From NCBI RefSeq assembly GCF_007748195.1, contig NZ_CP037920.1, positions 3,629,946-3,693,945 of the forward strand: a stretch of 64,000 nucleotides of DNA, written 5' to 3'. Both the position numbers and the translations under genes were made by a program. Origin of the DNA: Gimesia aquarii (GTDB lineage Bacteria > Planctomycetota > Planctomycetia > Planctomycetales > Planctomycetaceae). Under the pieces are notes generated by a model, which ran no database searches, was not told the origin of the DNA, and saw only the letters and a list, made by a program, of their open reading frames with translations. Shown in pieces: positions 1 to 9,075 of the stretch (the stretch's first letter is position 1; each line of letters begins with the position of its first letter).

Positions 1-371
1 ATTACGATTATCGATTTTAAATTCATTTGGACTCGCTTCTTCATCTGAAAATTAGTCAACTGATTTCTATTTAGTTAAAGGGGCGGTCCTCAGAGTGATT
101 TCCGATTTTCTCCAGTTCGGTTCGGATTCGCAAGTGCCTTTTGGTGCTAGTCCTTATTTCAATCAACAAAAGCACGAACCTGTGATGATTGTGACCAAAA
201 AATGAACCAGTCGTATGACTTCTGAGTCCTTGCTCGATATACTTCCAAAGAGAATGATTGTGCTAACTTGTGATATGGCAATCATTTCTTTACGATTTCC
301 ATTAAGAGACTCATGTATTGACTGCTTGCATATTGGCATTATTGAATTGATAACTAAAGGGATTGAGTGAT
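1..371. other. Gene-free left edge
   Basis: No convincing coding region was found. The only structure seen is an imperfect hairpin at about 247-291, with arms AATGATTG (253-260) and CAATCATT (279-286) extended outward by A-rich/T-rich flanks. It lies about 80 bases before the first gene and could be a leader structure or a terminator of a gene to the left. A Shine-Dalgarno-like AAAGGG (356-361) serves the first gene. Confidence 0.5.
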
Positions 372-1292
372 ATGACGATACCAGCAATTCAACCAGGTAA
401 AACAAAAATCGGCTGGATTGGAACCGGGGTGATGGGGGCCAGTATGGTCGGACATCTGATGGATGCCGGCTTTTCAGCTACTGTCTATAACCGTAGTAAG
501 GTAAAGGCAGAGTCATTACTAAAAAAAGGAGCGAGTTGGGCAGACTCGCCGAAGGCTGTTGCTGAAGCGTCGGATGTGATTTTCTCAATTGTCGGGTTTC
601 CTGCAGACGTTAGAGAAGTACTGTTAGGAGAGCAGGGGGCTTTGGCAGGGGCAACAGCCGATAAAGTTTTGGTTGATATGACAACAAGCGATCCTTCGCT
701 TGCAGTGGAAATTGCAGAAGCAGCACAGTCAAAAGGTGTTTCTAGCGTAGATGCTCCTGTTTCTGGTGGAGATATTGGAGCGAAAAATGGCACGTTATCA
801 ATCATGATTGGTGGCGACCAAGAAGTTGTGGATGCATTACAACCTTGCTGGAATGCGATGGGCAAGACCATTGTTTATCAGGGAGGCCCGGGATCGGGAC
901 AACATACAAAAATGGTCAATCAGATTCTGATTGCCACTAATATGATTGGCGTCTGTGAAGCACTGCTCTATGGATATAAGGCAGGACTTGACTTGCCTAC
1001 TGTTTTGGAATCAGTTGGTAGTGGTGCTGCAGGCAGTTGGTCACTTTCAAATCTGGGTCCTCGTATCATGGATAACAATTTTGATCCCGGGTTTTTCGTC
1101 GAACATTTCATCAAAGATATGGGAATTGCTCTGGCGGAAGCAAAGGCGATGAATTTAAGCCTTCCCGGCTTAGCCTTGGGGCATCAACTTTATCTGGCAG
1201 TTCAGGCACAAGGACATGGCCGTGACGGAACTCATGCCCTGCAGTTAGCATTAGCATCGTTGTCGAATGTCGACTGGGAGCATCGCACTTAG
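372..1292 (+). CDS. NAD(P)-dependent beta-hydroxyacid dehydrogenase (3-hydroxyisobutyrate dehydrogenase family)
   Basis: A 306-residue protein of the 6-phosphogluconate/3-hydroxyisobutyrate dehydrogenase family, which oxidises beta-hydroxyacids or reduces tartronate semialdehyde in the cytoplasm. Seen: an N-terminal Rossmann motif GWIGTGVMG, the substrate-binding stretch [11 protein letters not shown], and [11 protein letters not shown], whose lysine matches the catalytic one of the family. Length is normal for the family (about 290-300). The ATG at 372 was preferred over the in-frame TTG at 363 because AAAGGG at 356-361 is spaced correctly only for the ATG. dapA follows 93 bases later on the same strand. 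The substrate cannot be told from sequence; GarR-like and MmsB-like activities are both possible. Confidence 0.88.
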   Translation: MTIPAIQPGKTKIGWIGTGVMGASMVGHLMDAGFSATVYNRSKVKAESLLKKGASWADSPKAVAEASDVIFSIVGFPADVREVLLGEQGALAGATADKVLVDMTTSDPSLAVEIAEAAQSKGVSSVDAPVSGGDIGAKNGTLSIMIGGDQEVVDALQPCWNAMGKTIVYQGGPGSGQHTKMVNQILIATNMIGVCEALLYGYKAGLDLPTVLESVGSGAAGSWSLSNLGPRIMDNNFDPGFFVEHFIKDMGIALAEAKAMNLSLPGLALGHQLYLAVQAQGHGRDGTHALQLALASLSNVDWEHRT

Positions 1293-1385
1293 TTTCAACT
1301 GTCGGTTATAAATACAGCACATGGAACACAAATATTTTTGTTGAATATCGCTGGTTGGCAGAATTTGTTTTAAGGTATTAAGAGC

Positions 1386-2273
1386 ATGGCAAATCAAAGC
1401 GACCTGTTCGCAGGTCTTTCAGTGGCAATGATTACTCCCTTCAAAAATGGAGAAATCGACGAAGCTGCACTGCGGACTCTGGTTGATTACCACATTGAGC
1501 AAGGGACCGATACCTTGTGTCCCGTTGGTACTACAGGTGAATCACCAACTCTCTCACATGAAGAGCACAAACAAGTCATTTCGATTGTTTGCCAACATGC
1601 TGCCGGCCGCATCAAAGTCATGGCTGGAACGGGTTCGAATAGCACGAAGGAAGCTGTTGAACTGACGAAGTACGCCGAACAAGCTGGTGCCGATGGGGGG
1701 TTACATGTGGCTCCCTATTACAACAAACCGACTCAGGAAGGATTCTTCCAGCATTATCAGACAATTGCTGAGTCGGTTGAAATTCCAATCGTGATTTACA
1801 ATATTCCAGGAAGAACTGCCAAGAATATTGAGCCTGAAACCATTATTCGTTTGGCAGAGATACCCAATATTGTTGCAGTCAAGGAATCGACTGGCTCAAT
1901 GGATCAGGCGTCTCACATTCTTTCCGCTTGTGACTTATCGGTCCTGTCCGGTGATGATAGTTTGACATTACCACTGATGGCTTTAGGTGGAAAAGGAGTT
2001 GTGTCGGTTGTCGGAAATATTGTTCCCGGTGATGTGAAAAATATGTTAAATGCGTTTAACGCCGGGGATTTACAACTAGCCAGAGAATGGCACTTCAAGC
2101 TTTTTACACTCTGCAGAAATTTGCTGGGGCTGGCTACAAATCCGATTCCCATCAAAGCTGCAATGCAATTGCTGGGTAGGGACAATGGAGAGGTTCGTCT
2201 TCCGATGACTCAACTCGATAAGGCATCGATTAAAATCTTGGAAAAAACATTGGGAGATTATGGACTGCTTTAA
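1386..2273 (+). CDS. dapA: 4-hydroxy-tetrahydrodipicolinate synthase
   Basis: A 295-residue cytoplasmic aldolase that condenses pyruvate with aspartate semialdehyde, the first committed step of lysine and diaminopimelate synthesis. The TIM barrel carries the family landmarks: CPVGTTGES with the paired threonines T49/T50, YNIPGRT with Y138, and AVKEST with the Schiff-base lysine K166. Full family length. An AAGG sits just upstream of the ATG. It lies between a hydroxyacid dehydrogenase and a GspE-like gene on the same strand, with gaps of 93 and 133 bases, so co-transcription is possible but not shown. Other pyruvate-dependent lyases share this fold, but the motif set fits DapA well. Confidence 0.93.
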   Translation: MANQSDLFAGLSVAMITPFKNGEIDEAALRTLVDYHIEQGTDTLCPVGTTGESPTLSHEEHKQVISIVCQHAAGRIKVMAGTGSNSTKEAVELTKYAEQAGADGGLHVAPYYNKPTQEGFFQHYQTIAESVEIPIVIYNIPGRTAKNIEPETIIRLAEIPNIVAVKESTGSMDQASHILSACDLSVLSGDDSLTLPLMALGGKGVVSVVGNIVPGDVKNMLNAFNAGDLQLAREWHFKLFTLCRNLLGLATNPIPIKAAMQLLGRDNGEVRLPMTQLDKASIKILEKTLGDYGLL

Positions 2274-2406
2274 TTCGTGCCTGGGATCCCATCAGCAAGG
2301 TATCGTTGAGAAGAGCGAGTACACAACAAGTGGTTTCCAGTCGAAAACGTACACAGAAATAGAGTTCAAGTTTCACACATAACCTGTTTGGTAAGAGGTA
2401 TCGCTA

Positions 2407-3714
2407 GTGATATTTGGTTTTGGAAAATCCCGGGATGACGAGGAAGAATTCGAAGAAGAAATTGAGCCGGTTTCCTTTCAAGGCGCATTAAATGGTCAAC
2501 CAGCGAACCTGAAAGAAAATGCAAGACTGGTGAAAGCCGGCCTCATGCCTGCTAAAAATATCGTCACTGATGCTCTTGCTCTCCGTGCGGAGTTCATTCG
2601 TTTTGAACCGAAAGGCGAGCGGTATCAGGTTTTGTTTTATATAGACGGTGTTGCGAGTCCGGGACCAAAGCTCTCAAAACAACAAGGTCTGGCTGTCATT
2701 CAGATTATCAAACTACTTTCAGGTATGAATATCCAGGAACGGAAGCGACCACAATCGGGTGGCGTCTTAGCAGAGCTGGAAGAAGTCCCTTATCAACTGC
2801 GAGTCTCGACTGCTCCTGGTCAATCAGGCGGCGAGCGACTTTCGATTAAAGCGATTAAAGTCAATGAACCTTTAGATCGTCCTGATGATATTGGTATTTC
2901 TGAAGAAAATAAAGAACGTATTCGAGAGTTGGCGAAAGGCCGCAGTGGCGTCATTCTCGTCAGTGGTCCATCTAATTCAGGTACAACCACCACCACGTTT
3001 GGTGTTGTACGATCTGTGGATGCGTATCAATATACAATTTTCGCTTTAGCGGACCCTGAGCACCGAGAATTAAGTCATATTACGGTTCCGGATAAAAAAG
3101 AAGATGACACATTCGATGATGAACTAAGAAGAATCATTCGTATGGAAGCCGATGTGATCTATTTGAAACCGGTTACTGATGAAGCATATGTGGGCAGTAT
3201 GCTCAATGTGGTAAACGAAATCGCAATGATTGCGGAAATTTCGGCGAAGGACGCAATTGCTGGTTTGGTAAAGTTTTGTAAACTGGCTGGAGATGTAGAG
3301 AAGGGAGCCAATGCACTACGGTGTGTGGTTGGTCATAAACTGATCCGCACGCTCTGCGATCAATGCAAGGAAGCATTCCGACCAAACCCAAAATTGATCG
3401 CAAAAATGGGGCTCCCGAAATCGACAAAAATGCTCTATCGACCGCCCCGTCAAACCGTTGATGAAGACGGTAACGAAATCGAACCATGCGAAAAGTGTGA
3501 TGGTGTTGGTTACTACGGACGCACTATGATGATGGAAATGATCATCATGAGCGACGAGATGAAACAGTTAATCATCAGTGGGGCAGAACCGGCCAAGATA
3601 AAAGCGTTGGCTAAAAAACAAGAGATGCCAACCTTCCAAAAAGAAGGGATTCGCTTAGTTGCTGAAGGGAAAATCTCCCTGGACGAGCTACAGCGAGCAT
3701 TCAAGTCGTCTTAA
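2407..3714 (+). CDS. GspE/PilB-like secretion ATPase homologue with degenerate nucleotide site
   Basis: A 435-residue protein, GTG start, resembling the ATPases of type II secretion and type IV pili. After an acidic N-terminus comes an N2-like domain (about 30-150) and a RecA-like domain. The Walker A position reads GPSNSGTTTTT (about residues 187-197), with threonine where the invariant lysine belongs, and the Walker B region reads EADVIYLKPVTDEAY in place of the usual DPD...GEIRD pattern. The zinc-binding cysteines are kept: CDQC near 316 and CEKCDGVGYYGR near 360. Fold and zinc site are intact but hydrolysis looks lost, so a structural or regulatory role is more likely than motor activity (inference). 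No other secretion genes are adjacent. Confidence 0.82.
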   Translation: MIFGFGKSRDDEEEFEEEIEPVSFQGALNGQPANLKENARLVKAGLMPAKNIVTDALALRAEFIRFEPKGERYQVLFYIDGVASPGPKLSKQQGLAVIQIIKLLSGMNIQERKRPQSGGVLAELEEVPYQLRVSTAPGQSGGERLSIKAIKVNEPLDRPDDIGISEENKERIRELAKGRSGVILVSGPSNSGTTTTTFGVVRSVDAYQYTIFALADPEHRELSHITVPDKKEDDTFDDELRRIIRMEADVIYLKPVTDEAYVGSMLNVVNEIAMIAEISAKDAIAGLVKFCKLAGDVEKGANALRCVVGHKLIRTLCDQCKEAFRPNPKLIAKMGLPKSTKMLYRPPRQTVDEDGNEIEPCEKCDGVGYYGRTMMMEMIIMSDEMKQLIISGAEPAKIKALAKKQEMPTFQKEGIRLVAEGKISLDELQRAFKSS

Positions 3715-3739
3715 AATATGACTGCAATTGTCAGGGTAG

Positions 3740-3768
3740 GCAAAATACGCTAAGAATTTCTATTTTGC
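3740..3768 (+). other. Hairpin between the GspE-like and small exported protein genes
   Basis: Perfect 8-base inverted repeat GCAAAATA (3740-3747) and TATTTTGC (3761-3768) around a 13-base loop, 26 bases after the GspE-like stop codon. It has no long T run, so it is a weak terminator candidate or a leader structure of the next gene. Confidence 0.4.
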
Positions 3769-3836
3769 AGGCCGATGCAATTCATGAACCATAACGAGGA
3801 TATAGACATGTCCCAGTACTCTATTTCGAGGTGCTC

Positions 3837-4070
3837 ATGCAGATTCGTCATTTCAAAAAAGGGTTATGTGCGGCGGTTCTACTTTTCGGCGCTATTGGAC
3901 TCGCTAACTATAGTCTTGAGAATAAGACAGAGAAAGATCCTTCGTCTGCTTATTTTTTCAGTACCGATGTAGTACAGTTTTATCCTGCCAGCGCTGAAGA
4001 AGAGCTTTACAACCAGCGTGAGGTTCTTGAACAATACAAAAAAGAGATAAAGCGTAATCGAGCTGAATGA
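3837..4070 (+). CDS. 77-residue exported protein, paralogue of the protein at 6690-6923
   Basis: A short protein with a basic N-terminus and one hydrophobic segment (about residues 9-22), then a polar tail. I know no named family. The tail carries SAY....DVVQFYPA..EEELYNQREVLEQYKKE, nearly the same as in the second 77-residue protein 2.6 kb away. Residues LYNQREVLEQYK are identical and their DNA is almost identical too. Unlike its paralogue it has no lipobox cysteine, so it is probably anchored or secreted through the hydrophobic segment. The ATG at 3837 is preferred over the GTG at 3831 because GAGG at 3828-3831 lies just upstream; this start also gives both paralogues exactly 77 residues. 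The two genes flank a sigma factor module on the other strand. Confidence 0.75.
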   Translation: MQIRHFKKGLCAAVLLFGAIGLANYSLENKTEKDPSSAYFFSTDVVQFYPASAEEELYNQREVLEQYKKEIKRNRAE

Positions 4071-4264
4071 TCAAGCTGGTTCAGTTGAACAATTTGGTCA
4101 TGTTGACGTTTGCAGACGTCGCTTAGTTGAAAAGTACAAGAACGGGTGACGCAATTGGAGGCGTCGAAGAAAGTTATCAACGGAACGGGATGATCTCTGA
4201 ATCACATCGTGTGCTTTACCAACTTAGTAGGTCGTGTGGTTTCTGGCCCTATTAAATTTGAGGC

Positions 4265-5566
4265 TTACTCTCTAACTGGTAATGGCAGGTCTTCTGGAAC
4301 GACATCCTTTACCGTCAAGTCTCCATAGATGGCTCGATAAGTCCCGGTACTTTTCAGTTTGTAAAACATCACGATTCGGTCAGTACTCCCCAATTTTACG
4401 CCTTTGCCGAGATAGCGAAACCGTCCATTGACCGCGTACTCGTTTGCAAAGGACGGCATGACAACGCCGTTACCGTTGTGTAGATGCTTGGTCTGAACTT
4501 CGACCATTTTCTGTTCGTCTTCAGTGCGATTCGCTTTGCCCTTTTCTACAACTTTGTTGTATGGTTCTAGATCGAATCCTCGATAAGTATCAAAGAACAT
4601 TCCGCCATTATAGCGAGCGGTGACACCCAGCCACTCAATCAATTCTGACTCGGTGACTGTCGGCTTCGGAGCAGCAACAGCAATTTCAAATCCCTGAGGC
4701 GGAATCAGGCTGAATAACTCGGGATCAAGCTTGGCATCAAAAACGATGTTGCCTGTCATTGAACCCAGCATAGAGGCCTTTGAAAGTCGTTTCTCAGCAG
4801 GTTTGTCACGGTCGGGATCAGTAACGAGATTAAAGATACTTGCACCTGGACTATACATCCTTACTAATTGCTTTGTTTTCGCATCAAGCCAGATATCCGT
4901 AGTTCTTGTGCGCTCATCAATTACTTTAGTGTCTCGTCGATAGCGAAATACATTTACTTTAACACCATTGAGCTCCTTTTGTCCGACTAGCTCAATTGGT
5001 TTGTTAAGCAAGATATTTTTCACACTTTCAAAAGGACCTCCTGGTCCAAACTGTTCGGGTTTGTTTAACCAGGTCGCTTTCTTTCTCTGGATGTCGAGAT
5101 GCAACGCTTTGTTAAGCAATGTATCAATGATTTCCACCGAGCGAACGTTACCCTCTTCGTCGTAGAGAGTATTGCGATAGAGGTTAGGGGATCGATAGGC
5201 CCATTCACTTCGAGGTTCCGTTCGTATCCACGTTCGCTTACCATCTTCACTAGTGGCGCGCGAGTAGACAGTCCGCGTCCATGTGATCGTTGTTGCTTTG
5301 TCAATAGCCTTCACAGTCCTGGCAAAAGATTGCTGTTCGAAATCTATAAAAGCAACCAAAGCAAAGAGGATCAAGATTCCCATCGCAACGCTCGTTAGTC
5401 GCACAATCATGCTTCGTCTGCTGCGGTAGTTTTTGGTTACGATTGGGTTGAGGTAAGCGATCGCATTTTCATGTCGGGATCGCCAGTGATCGAAATCGGC
5501 TTTAGAGGGAGCGCCCAGTGATTCCCTTAACTTTTCCTCAAAGGCCCAATCCTCTGACTTATTCAT
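4265..5566 (-). CDS. Single-span membrane protein, probable sigma-factor partner with a LolA/RseB-like outer domain
   Basis: A 433-residue protein. An N-terminal cytoplasmic stretch of about 60 residues is followed by one transmembrane segment (RLTSVAMGILILFALVAFI) and a large outer part beginning AIDKATTITWTRTVYSRA. That part resembles the LolA/RseB-type lipoprotein-binding fold seen in planctomycete proteins encoded after ECF sigma factors (inference from pattern, not a search). The true start is the ATG at 5566, which overlaps the end of the sigma gene by 8 bases, so the two are probably translationally coupled. An upstream in-frame extension exists but only shadows the sigma gene. Likely role: holding or sensing for the sigma factor at the membrane. 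Confidence 0.72.
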   Translation of the reverse strand: MNKSEDWAFEEKLRESLGAPSKADFDHWRSRHENAIAYLNPIVTKNYRSRRSMIVRLTSVAMGILILFALVAFIDFEQQSFARTVKAIDKATTITWTRTVYSRATSEDGKRTWIRTEPRSEWAYRSPNLYRNTLYDEEGNVRSVEIIDTLLNKALHLDIQRKKATWLNKPEQFGPGGPFESVKNILLNKPIELVGQKELNGVKVNVFRYRRDTKVIDERTRTTDIWLDAKTKQLVRMYSPGASIFNLVTDPDRDKPAEKRLSKASMLGSMTGNIVFDAKLDPELFSLIPPQGFEIAVAAPKPTVTESELIEWLGVTARYNGGMFFDTYRGFDLEPYNKVVEKGKANRTEDEQKMVEVQTKHLHNGNGVVMPSFANEYAVNGRFRYLGKGVKLGSTDRIVMFYKLKSTGTYRAIYGDLTVKDVVPEDLPLPVRE

Positions 5567-6092
5567 TGATAACTCCTTTTCCCTCAGATTTGGGAATTTT
5601 GACGGCCAGCTTACGACGTGCCCGCTGCATGCGTCCATGAACAGCCTGGGGCGAGATTCCCAGTGCCCGGGCGACATCTTCATGTGACAATCCACTGAAG
5701 TAGTGCAAATAAATCACCTCGCGCTCGGTTTTTGAAAGTTGAGCCAAGGCTTCGTGTACCAGTTCCGATTCGATATTATCAACTTTTACTGGCGAGATTG
5801 GTTCTCCAATGATGGGGTTGCCCTTCGTCAATGATCGTGCCAGTCTGCTTGCTGTCCGTCGACAAATTGTTGCTAACCACTCCGGAAACTTTTCAGCATT
5901 TCTGAGCGAAGACAATCGGCGACATGCAGTCGCAAATGCCTCTTGTGCAGCATCCTCAGCCAAATGATGATCAGACAACCGGCTATAAGCGATTCCCACT
6001 GTCATACTGTAATAACGCTCATACAGCTCTCGAAAGCTGTCGATGTTGCCAGCGCATGCCGCTTCTACCAGTTCTGAGTCAGAGCGTTGCAA
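5559..6092 (-). CDS. ECF-type RNA polymerase sigma factor
   Basis: A 177-residue sigma-70 family protein with only regions 2 and 4. Region 2 runs from about residue 8 to 75 and includes HHLAEDAAQEAFATACRR. Region 4 contains LSKTEREVIYLHYFSGLSH followed by the helix-turn-helix VARALGISPQAVHGRMQRAR. It directs RNA polymerase to a small regulon. The start is a TTG at 6092 with AAGGA about 10 bases upstream. The membrane partner gene overlaps its 3' end, a standard sigma/anti-sigma arrangement. On either side, on the opposite strand, lie two paralogous 77-residue exported proteins that may be regulon members or sensors (inference). Confidence 0.9.
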   Translation of the reverse strand: MQRSDSELVEAACAGNIDSFRELYERYYSMTVGIAYSRLSDHHLAEDAAQEAFATACRRLSSLRNAEKFPEWLATICRRTASRLARSLTKGNPIIGEPISPVKVDNIESELVHEALAQLSKTEREVIYLHYFSGLSHEDVARALGISPQAVHGRMQRARRKLAVKIPKSEGKGVINE

Positions 6093-6689
6093 TTAAGTTG
6101 ATTCCTTTACGGTAGAAAAGAAACGGCACCAGTTTCACTTAGTTAGTGTTGTAAGAGAGGGGAAATGAGCGCAAAAACTTGAATTTTTATAAAAGTTTCC
6201 GCGAATTTAAAACTGAGCTCCTGTGTGAATTTTGGTCGGAAAACCTGCTGTATTACGTTATTGATCTTGCTAACAGGCTTAGCTCCACTCAAGGATAAAA
6301 AACATGTAATCAATCCATAACATAAGTTTTTCCCACACTCGTGATTTCTGACTCTCGTTATAGAGGCAATGCATCATAATTTTCAAACTGAATGCGTTAT
6401 AAGTAGTGTTCAAATCATTTTAAACCGCCATATCTATGCTCTGGTGACTTCCTTTACACAAAATATTGTCGGATTAGGCAAAATATATCGAAGATTCCGA
6501 TTTTATGTGTCGATAAAGTTAGTACATGCTTTGTACTTATGTGTGACCTTGAATGTTGCTTCTTCTTGAAGTGGCTGGACTTAGTTAATAATCAAACTGA
6601 TCCCAAGGTATTCCCGGCTCCTGTCTTACCCTGTTTACATGTCTTCCCAACAGGTGCCATTCGACAACTTTTTCAATCCGAGGAAAATC
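6093..6689. other. Gene-free region between the sigma gene and the small lipoprotein gene
   Basis: About 600 bases with no credible gene; a 66-residue open frame at 6369-6569 shows no recognisable features. It must hold the promoters for the sigma operon (leftward) and the small lipoprotein (rightward), but no clear -35/-10 pair could be assigned. The unusual length of the gap is notable. Confidence 0.5.
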
Positions 6690-6923
6690 ATGGTGATTCG
6701 CCAGATTAAAAATTGGTCAAGTGCAGGAATTCTAGGTTTAGCATTAATCGGAATCACTAGCACTGGCTGCCAGTCCAGCATCGGTGGCCAGACTTTGCCT
6801 TCTGCTTACTACTTACGTGATGATGTGCAGTTCTATCCTGCTGGCCCTGAAGAGCAGCTTTACAACCAGCGTGAAGTTCTCGAGCAATACAAACTAGAGA
6901 AGAAGATGCAGGAAGACCAGTAG
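6690..6923 (+). CDS. 77-residue lipoprotein, paralogue of the protein at 3837-4070
   Basis: A small protein with a hydrophobic signal ending in ITSTGC, so signal peptidase II processing and lipidation are plausible. The mature tail carries SAYYLRDDVQFYPAGPEEQ then LYNQREVLEQYKLE, the same conserved block as in the other 77-residue paralogue. The ATG at 6690 was chosen because AGGAAAA (6681-6687) precedes it and the equal length matches the paralogue; the in-frame ATG at 6639 would add 17 residues ahead of the signal. Function unknown. The predicted C-terminal helix is charged and could be a docking segment (inference). Confidence 0.8.
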   Translation: MVIRQIKNWSSAGILGLALIGITSTGCQSSIGGQTLPSAYYLRDDVQFYPAGPEEQLYNQREVLEQYKLEKKMQEDQ

Positions 6924-6992
6924 TCTCACCTCAAGCAGAATTGATGCAATAGTACGCAGCTTGGATTTGGGCTGAATTTTGTGCTTGAAAGA

Positions 6993-7128
6993 ATTGATTA
7001 CTATCAATCAAAACAGGGGGGATCCTTTCGCATTATTTATTGCCGTTCTTATGTGCTGGATTATAAGAACGGCAAGCGAAAGGAAATTAGCCGGACGCAG
7101 AGCACGGGACTCTCGCCCGGCTATTTTT
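6993..7128 (+). ncRNA. Candidate structured RNA with three successive hairpins and a terminator
   Basis: Seen directly: a small hairpin ATTGAT/ATCAAT (6993-6998, 7003-7008); a long compound stem with outer arms CCTTTCGC/GCGAAAGG (7024-7031, 7076-7083) and inner arms GCCGTTCTTAT/ATAAGAACGGC (7042-7052, 7063-7073), both perfect; then TAGCCGG/CCGGCTA (7088-7094, 7117-7123) followed directly by TTTTT. Nineteen perfect pairs in the middle element are unlikely by chance. It could be a small RNA ending at an intrinsic terminator, or a long 3' UTR of the 77-residue lipoprotein gene, whose stop lies 70 bases upstream. No known RNA family was recognised. Confidence 0.5.
7088..7128 (+). terminator. Intrinsic terminator on the plus strand
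   Basis: TAGCCGG (7088-7094) pairs with CCGGCTA (7117-7123) and TTTTT follows at once (7124-7128). It would end transcripts from the small lipoprotein gene or the candidate RNA, before the convergent gene at 7159. Confidence 0.65.
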
Positions 7129-7158
7129 GTGTACCTATCGCTGGTGGCAACGAAAGCA

Positions 7159-8892
7159 TTAAAGGCTTTTTGACATTTTATCTGCCAAACGAGTCAACGC
7201 AGGACTGACGTCGGTTGGCTCAAGATGCACATTGATCACACTCAGACTGTCTTTATTTGCGAGGGCAGCTTTGATTGCTTTTTCGAGATCGCCTTCTGTG
7301 CTGACTTCAAAGCCCCAGCCTCCGCCAATAAGATCAGTAATATTATGGTATTTCCAGTCCGGAATATCATTAAAGGGGCCTTCTTGTAAGAAGCGTTCAG
7401 TTGTATAGCCTTTATTATTTAAGACAATCACAATTGGATTGAATCCCAGCTTGAGTGCTGTCGACAGTTCAAGACACGTCATCTGAAACGCACCATCACC
7501 CACTAGAACGATCGGCCTCAAGTCCTGGTTAGCCACTTGAGCGCCAAGGGAAGCCGGTATCGCAAAGCCCATCGAAGTATAATACGCAGGGCTAAGGAAT
7601 TTCGTATGTGTGCTGATCATTAAATCAACGGCCCCAAACAGGCAATCTCCCACATCGGTCACAACGACGGTCTCATCGCTTAAAATTTGATTGATACTTT
7701 CAAACAGATGTTTTGTGGTTACGAGCTTTGTAGGCTTAACAACATAGTCTACCGTATGCGGACGAACCTTCTCTGGAATTTTCCGGACAACGACCTTCAT
7801 TTTCTGTTTTCCCAGTTCCTGGACAAAGTCAGAAAAGATCACATCATGAAAATGATGGTAACTGATACGGAGTTTTTCACTCGTTGCATAAATACACTTT
7901 CCGGGATCCAGATGAGCAGTATAAATACCCAAGTTGATGTCTGTCATAAATGTACCAAGAAGTATGACACAGTCGCTGTCTTCAACATAACGTTGTACTT
8001 CATTTCGACCCATCGCGCCTTCATACACGCCTAAATAAAGCGGGTGAGATTCACTGACAACCGACTTACCCAAAATGGTGGCACACATCGGTATTTTGTG
8101 CTTTTCTGCAAATTTCAGGACTTCTTCACGTAATCCAAAGCGATGGACCTCTACTCCCGCAATGATGACCGGTTTTTTTGCCGCCTGAATCAATTCTGCT
8201 GCTTCGACTAGTGATTCACGTAAAGCATGTTTGTTACTTGTTGGTTGTTTATCGTTTGGAATATGTGGAATGACGGCTTCCTTGTGAACACAATCTCGTG
8301 GTAACTCTAGATAAACGGGTCTTTTATATTTCACACAGGCTTCGAGGCAGCGATCGATTTCCTGGAAGGCAGTGATCGGGTCATCAAGTAATGCCGTTGC
8401 GACTGTGATTTTTTCAAAGACATCCCGTTGTGTATGGAAATCTTTAACACGATGATGCAGTAGAGGGTCTGTTTCTCGTTCTGACATACCCGGAGCACCA
8501 CTGATAACAATTACAGGAGACTTCTCTGCGTACGCTCCTGCGATGGAGTTACACAAACTCAATCCACCAACACAATACGTTACGCATACGGCTCCGAGAC
8601 CATTGACACGCGCGTAGCCATCGGCTGCATAACCGGCATTGTCCTCCCGTGTTGTCCCAATGACTCGAATGGGACTCTCTTCTAGCATTCCATAAAATTG
8701 TAACACAAAGTCACCGGGAATCCCGAAGAGGTCGCGCAGGCCATAATCCTCTAAACGCTGAATCAAATAACTGCCGATCGTGTGTACTTTTCCGTTATTT
8801 TTTCCGGTAGCGCGTTTTGTGGGTAGCTTATTTGTCGAACGAGATTGATTACTGTCCGATTTTGATTTAGAGATTGATTTTCGAGCTGCCAT
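7159..8892 (-). CDS. Thiamine-diphosphate 2-oxoacid decarboxylase (pyruvate/indolepyruvate decarboxylase family)
   Basis: A 577-residue enzyme of the pyruvate decarboxylase group, converting a 2-oxoacid to an aldehyde and CO2. Seen: the N-terminal catalytic glutamate in [19 protein letters not shown]; the paired histidines in [12 protein letters not shown], typical of pyruvate and indolepyruvate decarboxylases rather than acetolactate synthase; and the cofactor motif [12 protein letters not shown] ending near VIVLNNKGY. The first 36 or so residues are a serine/lysine-rich extension with no counterpart in the enzyme core. The ATG at 8892 follows AGGAAGG with good spacing and was preferred to the ATG at 8910. 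Substrate is uncertain: pyruvate, indolepyruvate and phenylpyruvate are all possible. Confidence 0.87.
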   Translation of the reverse strand: MAARKSISKSKSDSNQSRSTNKLPTKRATGKNNGKVHTIGSYLIQRLEDYGLRDLFGIPGDFVLQFYGMLEESPIRVIGTTREDNAGYAADGYARVNGLGAVCVTYCVGGLSLCNSIAGAYAEKSPVIVISGAPGMSERETDPLLHHRVKDFHTQRDVFEKITVATALLDDPITAFQEIDRCLEACVKYKRPVYLELPRDCVHKEAVIPHIPNDKQPTSNKHALRESLVEAAELIQAAKKPVIIAGVEVHRFGLREEVLKFAEKHKIPMCATILGKSVVSESHPLYLGVYEGAMGRNEVQRYVEDSDCVILLGTFMTDINLGIYTAHLDPGKCIYATSEKLRISYHHFHDVIFSDFVQELGKQKMKVVVRKIPEKVRPHTVDYVVKPTKLVTTKHLFESINQILSDETVVVTDVGDCLFGAVDLMISTHTKFLSPAYYTSMGFAIPASLGAQVANQDLRPIVLVGDGAFQMTCLELSTALKLGFNPIVIVLNNKGYTTERFLQEGPFNDIPDWKYHNITDLIGGGWGFEVSTEGDLEKAIKAALANKDSLSVINVHLEPTDVSPALTRLADKMSKSL

Positions 8893-9075
8893 TTTAGAAC
8901 CTTCCTGCAAGAGAGTGGAATAAAGCCAGTGTGGAAGACCAGAATGATATCAAGTGTCATTATATCACTCTGCGGTTACGAAATCAGGGCGTTTTTCGTA
9001 AGTCTCATCAGGTCAAAAAGATACAGCTGTTTTTGTTTCGAGACTCTTAGTAGAAAGGTACTCATTTTCAATTAC

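Noticed and set aside
485..871. 128-residue open frame on the minus strand
   Set aside because: Lies entirely inside the dehydrogenase gene on the other strand, with shadow-like composition and no signal or motif.
4105..4165. Two short hairpins, GACGT/ACGTC and GACGC/GCGTC, between convergent genes
   Set aside because: Only five pairs each and no T run, too weak to call terminators.
6369..6569. 66-residue open frame in a gene-free region
   Set aside because: No ribosome binding site, no motif, AT-driven composition.
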